This document shows, one piece after another, positions 8,121 to 14,400 of a stretch of DNA of 15,338 nt. The notes under the pieces were generated by a model that was not told the origin of the DNA, ran no database searches, and saw only the letters and a program-made list of their open reading frames with translations. Positions within the stretch are counted from its first letter, which is position 1, and every line of letters starts with the position of its first letter. The position numbers and the translations under genes were made by a program. Source of the DNA: Bacteroidales bacterium (GTDB lineage: Bacteria; Bacteroidota; Bacteroidia; Bacteroidales; WCHB1-69); contig JAFZUH010000330.1 in assembly GCA_017618435.1 (NCBI GenBank), forward strand, positions 1 through 15,338, read 5' to 3'.

Positions 8121-8128
8121 TACCTTTG
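8121..8128 (+). promoter_or_regulatory. -7 promoter box for the Ala-rich lipoprotein gene
   Basis: The plus strand reads TACCTTTG, followed 38 nt later by the ATG at 8167. A TTTG occurs at 8102-8105 with a 15-nt spacing. A weak AAGGA at 8159-8163 lies just before the start codon. The T-rich run at 8083-8120 is unusual and may aid RNA polymerase binding. Confidence 0.55.
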
Positions 8129-8166
8129 CAAAAATTTTAAGTAAATTATTTAATTTTTAAGGAAAA

Positions 8167-8529
8167 ATGAAAAAATTATTTGCAGTATTAGTCGTTTCAG
8201 GTTTAGTATTTGTAGCCTGTGGTCCTAGTGCAGAAGAACAAGCAGCAGAAGAACAAAGAATCGCTGATTCTATTGCACAAGTAGAAGAACAACAAAGAAT
8301 CCAAGATTCTTTGGCCGCTGAATTGGCAGCAGCACAAGAAGCAGCCGCTCAAGCAGAAGCAGAAAAAGAAGCCGCTCAAGCAGAAGCAGAAAATGCAGCA
8401 ACCGCTGTTAAACAAGCAGCCAAAGCTACAAAGAAAGCCGCTACAACTGTTAAAAAAGAAGCTGAAGCAGCAGCAACAGAAGTTGAAGCACGTGCCGCTT
8501 CTTTCAAAAAAGCAAAACAAGACAACTAA
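8167..8529 (+). CDS. Small Ala/Glu/Lys-rich coiled-coil lipoprotein
   Basis: The 120-residue precursor starts MKKLFAVLVVSGLVFVACG, a lipoprotein signal with the lipid-bearing Cys at 18. The mature part is almost entirely helical and built from Ala, Glu, Gln and Lys (AEEQAAEEQRIADSIAQ, then AAQAEAEKE repeats, then TKKAATTVKKEAEAAATE). It should form a long coiled coil or single helix, acidic at first and basic toward the C-terminus (FKKAKQDN). A 27-nt direct repeat lies inside. It stands alone with its own promoter and a strong terminator, which suggests high expression. It recalls small Lpp-like envelope lipoproteins, but no homology to Braun lipoprotein can be shown and the C-terminal Lys linkage residue is absent. 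Function unknown. Confidence 0.85.
   Translation: MKKLFAVLVVSGLVFVACGPSAEEQAAEEQRIADSIAQVEEQQRIQDSLAAELAAAQEAAAQAEAEKEAAQAEAENAATAVKQAAKATKKAATTVKKEAEAAATEVEARAASFKKAKQDN
8344..8397 (+). repeat. 27-nt tandem direct repeat in the lipoprotein gene
   Basis: Two copies of a 27-nt unit start at 8344 and 8371, with the first 23 nt identical. They encode AAQAEAEKE and AAQAEAENA. Such repeats can change copy number by slippage without breaking the frame. Confidence 0.8.
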
Positions 8530-8550
8530 TTCGGTTGAATTGCTAAAACA

Positions 8551-8582
8551 AAAAAATGCTGTCTATTTAGACAGCATTTTTT
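8551..8582. terminator. Bidirectional terminator between lipoprotein and PLP-enzyme genes
   Basis: An inverted repeat pairs 8551-8565 with 8568-8582 (core TGCTGTCTA/TAGACAGCA), flanked by A6 on the left and T6 on the right. It can terminate the plus-strand lipoprotein message and the convergent minus-strand message ending at 8598. Confidence 0.9.
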
Positions 8583-8597
8583 ATTTTAGGTAAAGCA

Positions 8598-9908
8598 TTA
8601 TTTCAACAAATCATTCCAAAGGACATCTTTGGTAGCATCAATATTTCCCACTTCACATTGACTGACATTGTCCACGTGCTTGATATGATGTCCCAAATCA
8701 AGCAAAAACTCAGGTGCACGCTTGATACCTTCGCCCATATTCACCAAAACCGTTTGTCCCGATTGGATACGTTTATTTACAATAGCATCTATCAATCCCA
8801 AGAAACATACTGCAGAAGCCGGACCGATATGAGTTTTCTGTTCTATTGCCACCACTTTTGCCATTGCCTCCACTTTATCTTCAGCAACACGAATAAAATC
8901 GCCATTGCATTTTTGCATCAACTTGGCAACGATAGGATATGTACCGGGATTGCCTGTACCAAGAATTGATATTTTTGTCTGCGGATTTTTTATGACAGGA
9001 TAATCATTTTGGAACCCTTCTGGAAAATTTTGTTGTTTGGCCTTTTCCCAAGCCTGCACCATCGGGTCGCATTTATCTGTCTGCACAAGCAACATTTTAG
9101 GCAAACAAATATCTCTATGTGCCGAAAGTTCTCTTACCGCTTTGTCCAAAGCCAAAGGTCCCGTGCCGCCGCTAATGGCCTGAACATATACATCAGGCAT
9201 TTTTTTCAGCATTCTCAACCATTCAAATACCATAGTACGTTTGGACTCTACGCGTATAGGGTCTATATTTCCCGCAGAAATAGGCACATGATACTGTGCA
9301 GCATAATCGGCTGCAACTTTTTTGGCGTCAGAATAATCTCCTTTGACACAATAAACCTGTTGTCCATACGAAGAAATCTCTGCCATGGAAGCCGCTACGG
9401 CATTTTCGGGCATGAATATTGCCGCAGAAATATTTGCTTTGGCCAAATATTTTCCATAGGCCGTGGCGGTATTGCCCGTTGAGGCTATACAATAATGTTT
9501 TAGCCCTATTTCCGAAAAAACACTCGCCGCCATACTTGCCGCAATATCCTTAAAAGTATTGGTTCCACCGTTCAAGTCATTGCGATAAACATAGATTTCA
9601 CAATCTATACCGTTTTTTCCTGCAAAATGTTCCAACCATGTCCATCTTTCCAATGGAATTGCACCTTCCTGAAAAGAAACAATATTTTTTTTGTCATATA
9701 AGGGCAAGAAATCAAAATAATGCCAAAAACTTTGAGGTTGTCCCATGAACAATTGTTCCAACTTTGCATAATCGGCACTGTATTCTATTTCAGCATGTTT
9801 GCTGTTACATTGCGGACAGCACTGATTTTGGGCAAACCATGTGGCAAAATCTTTGGTGGTGTGTCCGCATTTAACGCAACGCAACTGATATTTATTGGCT
9901 GAATCCAT
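8598..9908 (-). CDS. Threonine synthase-family PLP enzyme (candidate cysteate synthase)
   Basis: This 436-residue cytoplasmic fold-type II PLP enzyme begins with a zinc ribbon (CVKC at 11-14, CCPQC at 30-34), as in archaeal/plant-type threonine synthases. PLP-site motifs follow: LNGGTNTFKD with the Schiff-base Lys120, STGNTATAYGKYLA (143-156) contacting the cofactor, IDPIRVESKRTMVFEW (215-230) and the phosphate loop SGGTGPLAL (246-254). The family makes threonine from phosphohomoserine, but paralogues use phosphoserine plus sulfite to make cysteate. The motif around Lys120 (NTFKDIAAS) departs from the usual GSFKDR of threonine synthases. Bacteroidales usually carry a different, E. coli-type thrC. 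Placed 5 nt after an alpha-oxoamine synthase gene, cysteate synthase for sulfonolipid synthesis is an attractive inference, but threonine synthase or another beta-replacement enzyme remains possible. Confidence 0.88.
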   Translation of the reverse strand: MDSANKYQLRCVKCGHTTKDFATWFAQNQCCPQCNSKHAEIEYSADYAKLEQLFMGQPQSFWHYFDFLPLYDKKNIVSFQEGAIPLERWTWLEHFAGKNGIDCEIYVYRNDLNGGTNTFKDIAASMAASVFSEIGLKHYCIASTGNTATAYGKYLAKANISAAIFMPENAVAASMAEISSYGQQVYCVKGDYSDAKKVAADYAAQYHVPISAGNIDPIRVESKRTMVFEWLRMLKKMPDVYVQAISGGTGPLALDKAVRELSAHRDICLPKMLLVQTDKCDPMVQAWEKAKQQNFPEGFQNDYPVIKNPQTKISILGTGNPGTYPIVAKLMQKCNGDFIRVAEDKVEAMAKVVAIEQKTHIGPASAVCFLGLIDAIVNKRIQSGQTVLVNMGEGIKRAPEFLLDLGHHIKHVDNVSQCEVGNIDATKDVLWNDLLK

Positions 9909-9913
9909 ACAAA

Positions 9914-11173
9914 TTATTTAAAACTGATACGTTTATTGTTTATTTGATCAAGAGGATATATTCCTTTATCCAATTTTTCACGCACTTCTTTAAACACGCT
10001 GACAGTACGCTCAACATCTTCCAATGTATGAACGGCCGTTGGTATCAAACGCAATTCTATCGTACCTTTGGGCACAACAGGATAAAGCACCATGGAACAG
10101 AATATACCATAGTTTTCACGCAAATCCACCACCAAATGTGTAGCCTGAGCAACGGTACCACTCAAAAATACAGGAGTTACATTGGCTTCTGTCTTACCGA
10201 TATTGAAACCGTTCTCACGCAAACCTTTTTGCAAAGCACGGGTAATTGTCCACAATCTTTTTCTTATTTCCGGACGGGTCTGAATCATTTCCAAACGTTT
10301 CAAAGCACCCATTACCATTGGCATCGGCAATGATTTTGCATATATTTGCGAACGCATATTAAAACGGAGATGGTCAACTATTTTGCGGTCTGAAGCCACA
10401 AAGGCACCTATGCCTGCCATACTTTTGGCAAATGTGGCAAAATGAATATCTATACCGTCTTCCACACCGAAATGTTCAGCAGTACCGCTACCGCGTTTAC
10501 CCATTGTACCGAAACCATGAGCATCATCTATAATCAAACGGAAGTTGAATTCTTTTTTCAAAGCGACAATTTCATCCAATTTGCCAAGTTCGCCCGACAT
10601 GCCAAAAACACCTTCGGTAACAACCAACACGCCGCCATCTTGTTCTTCCGCAAATTTGGTGGCACGTTTCAACACTTGACGCAAATCTTCCATATCGTTG
10701 TGTTTGAAAGAAAAACGGCGACCGATATGCAAACGGACACCATCATATATACAAGCATGAGATTCTGCATCATACACTACGACATCTCTACGTGTAAGCA
10801 GGCAATCCAAAATAGACACCATGGCTTGGTAACCGAAATTAACCAAATAACCTGCTTCTTTGCCTACAAAATCGGCTAATTTCTGTTCCAACTCTTTATG
10901 ATACTTGGTATCGCCGGACATCATACGTGCTCCCATAGGATAAGCCATACCGTATTGTGCAGCAGCATCTGCATCGGCTTTTCTCACTTCAGGGTCATTG
11001 GCCAATCCCAAATAGTTGTTCAAACTCCAGCACAAAACCTCTTTTCCGTTGAATTGCATGTGAGGACCTATTTCGCCAACCAATTGCGGGAACATATAAT
11101 AACCGTCTGCAAACTCCTGATATTGACCGAGCGGACCGGGAGTCCCCATTATTCTTTCAAATATATCTACCAT
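9914..11173 (-). CDS. Alpha-oxoamine synthase (KBL/SPT/BioF family; possible cysteate or serine acyltransferase)
   Basis: This 419-residue fold-type I PLP enzyme condenses an amino acid with an acyl thioester and releases CO2. Visible motifs are the conserved SLNNYLGLAND (50-60), the ring-stacking His139 in AESHAC, TEGVFGMSGELGKLDEI (186-202), LIIDDAHGFGTMG (213-225, with the PLP-binding Asp216 and His219) and the Schiff-base Lys250 in FATFAKSMAGIGAFV. The AKSMAGIGA context is closer to serine palmitoyltransferases than to KBL or BioF, where GKALGG-type sequences are usual. Possible products are 3-ketosphinganine (from serine), 3-ketocapnine (from cysteate) or 2-amino-3-ketobutyrate (from glycine). 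Cotranscription with the threonine-synthase paralogue favours an enzyme fed by that neighbour. First gene of the two-gene operon. Confidence 0.9.
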   Translation of the reverse strand: MVDIFERIMGTPGPLGQYQEFADGYYMFPQLVGEIGPHMQFNGKEVLCWSLNNYLGLANDPEVRKADADAAAQYGMAYPMGARMMSGDTKYHKELEQKLADFVGKEAGYLVNFGYQAMVSILDCLLTRRDVVVYDAESHACIYDGVRLHIGRRFSFKHNDMEDLRQVLKRATKFAEEQDGGVLVVTEGVFGMSGELGKLDEIVALKKEFNFRLIIDDAHGFGTMGKRGSGTAEHFGVEDGIDIHFATFAKSMAGIGAFVASDRKIVDHLRFNMRSQIYAKSLPMPMVMGALKRLEMIQTRPEIRKRLWTITRALQKGLRENGFNIGKTEANVTPVFLSGTVAQATHLVVDLRENYGIFCSMVLYPVVPKGTIELRLIPTAVHTLEDVERTVSVFKEVREKLDKGIYPLDQINNKRISFK

Positions 11174-11212
11174 AAAATATTAAATTTTAAAATTTACAAT
11201 TAATATAATCTG

Positions 11213-11245
11213 CAAAAATAAAAAAAAAAAACATATCTTTTTCAA
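11213..11245 (-). promoter_or_regulatory. Promoter of the oxoamine synthase operon
   Basis: The minus strand has TTG at 11245-11243 and TATTTTTG at 11220-11213, separated by 22 nt, fitting the Bacteroidota TTG/TAnnTTTG pattern. The -7 box lies 39 nt before the ATG at 11173. The spacer contains a run of T on the minus strand. Confidence 0.5.
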
Positions 11246-11248
11246 TCA

Positions 11249-11279
11249 TTGCAAAAAATATTGCAAAACAATGCAAAAA
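11249..11279. repeat. Phased TGCAAAA tracts upstream of the oxoamine synthase promoter
   Basis: TTGCAAAA occurs at 11249 and 11261, and ATGCAAAAA at 11271. The TGC cores are 12 and 10 nt apart, close to one helical turn, just upstream of the -33 element. The arrangement could bend DNA or bind a regulator. Confidence 0.35.
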
Positions 11280-11347
11280 CATCTATTATCTTCAAACACC
11301 TTTCCTATATATTTGATGAGGATAGCCCCAATAGACTATTTTGATAC

Positions 11348-11374
11348 AAAAACGGCTGCCATACTATGACAGCC
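11348..11374 (-). terminator. Second terminator-like hairpin downstream of the repeat protein gene
   Basis: On the minus strand 11374-11354 folds into a 9-bp stem (one U-G pair) with a 3-nt loop, followed by C/G and five U (A5 at 11348-11352). It lies about 40 nt past the main terminator, so it is either a back-up or the end of a short separate transcript. Confidence 0.5.
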
Positions 11375-11413
11375 CTACAAATTACACCAACATTACGGCA
11401 GACACAATACCCG

Positions 11414-11450
11414 AAAAAAACAAAGCCGATATAAAATTATATCGGCTTTG
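11414..11450 (-). terminator. Rho-independent terminator of the repeat protein gene
   Basis: A perfect 13-bp stem pairs 11421-11433 with 11438-11450 around a 4-nt loop. On the minus strand it is followed by U7 (A7 at 11414-11420). It begins 20 nt after the stop codon of the large gene. Confidence 0.9.
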
Positions 11451-11470
11451 TAGGTATTTATTGTGTTTTT

Positions 11471-14400
11471 TTACTGCACATTCCTTACCAAGCGGACAGA
11501 TATACCGTAGCCGCGGTTGAGGTAGTACGAGGGATCGAAATTGCTCGAACTGAAGAACAAGTCGTACGCACCGCTAGAACTCCAGTATGTGGTCGACCAA
11601 TAGAAGCCGTAGGAACCTACAGAGTAGACCGAAGTCCCATCGCGGTCGCCAGCAGCAGGAAGGAAAATACAACCTGCTTGTTCCATATTTGTCCAATCGG
11701 CAGCAGTAATAGTATTGGTCGTATAATTCGCATTTGTTGTATTCGTACTGTTTAATGTATATATAGATGTACTCCAATTATCCGGAACAATTATCACACC
11801 ATTGGTTCCCATCACTTTGGCTTTGGTATAACGTACACCGGAAGATGTACTACGGGTATCCATCAAATAAACCCATTCATCTTTGGTTAAAGTACGCCAT
11901 GTACCCTGTGCATCAGTGGTATTGGTTTGGGGATTATAAATGGCATTGTACAAACCCCAATCATAATTGGTACCTGATATATTGTTATTAAAATTGGCAT
12001 AATAATTATAGCCATAATCAGTACCTGTTGTACTTGTCATATAAGGATATTTGTTATTATATCCACTGGTTCCCCAACCGAATAAGTCTATCCAACCGGT
12101 GTAATTGCTGTCTATGTTTGCATTGTCTTTGCCAATGGAATAACATTGATTGTGAGCAAAACGCCATGTACCTGCGGCAGTTCCACCGCCTGCTACAGCA
12201 TGAGTAGTGGCTGTACTTCCGCCATTAGTGGCACTCCATTGCAAATTGCCGGGTGAAAAATAAACGCTATCGGTAGCAGAAACTGAAAATGCACTATTCA
12301 CCATTACACCTGCTGTTGTAAATGTAATTTCATTACCATAGACCGTACCCACAACATTGGTAGCGTATGCACGTACATAATATGTGGTATTGGCGGTAAG
12401 ACCCGTTATACTACTTGTAAAACTGCCTATACCATTACCATCTGTCGTATGGCTATCGCTAATAGTAGGATTTGGAGAAGTACTCCAACATATACCGCGT
12501 GCTGTAACCGTTGCCCCTCCATCGCTTGTTATATTGCCACCGCTTGTAGCAGAAGTAGTATCTATATTACTTACTGCCGTAGTAGATATTGTAGGTATTG
12601 TAAAAACTTGATTGGAAGCACTATCAGCAGAGCGAACAAGGCGGACAGAGAAACCGAGGTTGCGGTAGCTGGAGTGGTTCGAGGGATCAAGATAGCTCGA
12701 ATTGAAGTTCAAGTTGTACGCGTAGCCGCTATTGTTGTACGTGCCCGCCCAATAGTAGCCTTCTGAACCGACAAAGTTGACCGAAGTACCTCGGCGGCCA
12801 GCAGCAGGAAGGAAAATACAACCTGCTTGTTCCATATTTGTCCAATCGGCAGCAGTAATAGTATTGGTAGTATAATTCGCTTTTGTTGTATTCGTACTGT
12901 TTAATGTATATATAGATGTACTCCAATTATCCGGAACAATTATCAAACCATTTACCCCATTTACACTCGCCTTGGCATAGCGTATACCGGAAGAAGTACT
13001 ACGGGTCTTCATCAAATAATACCATTCATCTTTGGTTAAAATACGCCATGTACCCGGTTCATCGGTGGTATTGGTATGGGGATTGTAAATGGCATTGTAA
13101 ACACCCCAGTCATAATTGGTTCCTAATATATCATTCTTGCCATTGCCATAATCAGTCTCTGTAGTGCTGGTCATATAAGGATATTTGTTGTCATATCCAC
13201 TGGTTCCCCAACCGAACAAATCTATCCAACCGGTGTAATTACTGTCTATGTTTGCATTGTCTGTACCAATGGTATCCCACTGGTTGGCGGCAAAACGCCA
13301 TGTGCCGGCAGCAGTACCCTCGGCTGTTGCATGAGTACCCGTGGCACTCCACTGTAAATTGCCGGGAGCCAAAACTATTTTGTAGCCCGATGAGATAGAA
13401 AATGAATTGTTTTCAATTGTATTTGAGGCTGTAAATGAAATTTCATTGCCGTATGCCGTACCGACAATATTGGTAGCGTATGCACGTACATAATAGGTAA
13501 TTCCTTGCGTAAGCCCTATAATATTGCTTGTAAAACTGCCTATACCTGAACCATCAGAAGTATGATTATCGCTAATGGTAGGATTTGGAGAAGTACTCCA
13601 ACATATACCGCGTGCTGTAACCGTTGCACCTCCATCGTTGCTAATATTGCCCCCGCAATCTGCTGAAGTCGCCGTTATATTGCTTGCTACGATGGTTGTA
13701 AGCGATGGAAGTATGGGATTAGTCGTAAATGTTATCTCATTGCCGTATGCCGTACCCTTAGAATTGGTGGCGTATGCTCGGACATAGTATGTTGTACCTG
13801 CGGTAAGACCCGTTATACTGCTTGTAAAACTACCCGTACTTGAACCATCTTTTGTGTGATTATCATTAATCGTTGGATTGGGAGAAATACTCCAACAAAC
13901 CCCACGTACAATTATAATATCCCCACCATCATCACTTGCATTTCCCCCACAATCTGCTGAAGAATCAGTGATATTGCTAATATCATTGGTAACTATCACC
14001 GGCAATGCAATAGATGATGAAGGATTGGTTTCAGCAGAGCGAACAAGGCGGACAGACCTACCGTAGTAGCGGGAGATGCCGCTCGAGAGACCGAGATTGC
14101 TCGAATTGAAGTACAAGTAGTACGCGCCGCTGCTACTGCTGTACGTGCCCGACCAAGAGTAGCCGTAAGAACCGACATTGAGGACCGAAGTCCCATCACG
14201 GCGGCCAGCAGCAGGAAGGAAAATACAACCTGCTTGTTCCATATTTGTCCAATCGGCAGCAGTAATAGTATTGGTAGTATAATTCGCATTTGTTGTATTC
14301 GTACTGTTTAATGTATATATAGATGTACTCCAATTATCAGGAACAATTATCAAACCATTTACCCCATTTACACTCGCCTGGGCATAGCGTATACCTGAAG

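Noticed and set aside
11174..11470. A DGR template repeat or accessory gene in the gap beside the repeat protein gene
   Set aside because: The 297 nt contain only the promoter region, A-tracts and two hairpins; no sequence resembling the variable tails and no reading frame of note is present.
11574..12926. Two similar minus-strand small frames rich in Tyr (11574-11777 and 12729-12926)
   Set aside because: They are the same out-of-frame reading of the duplicated 148-nt block and tail; the similarity comes from the DNA repeat, not from a gene family.
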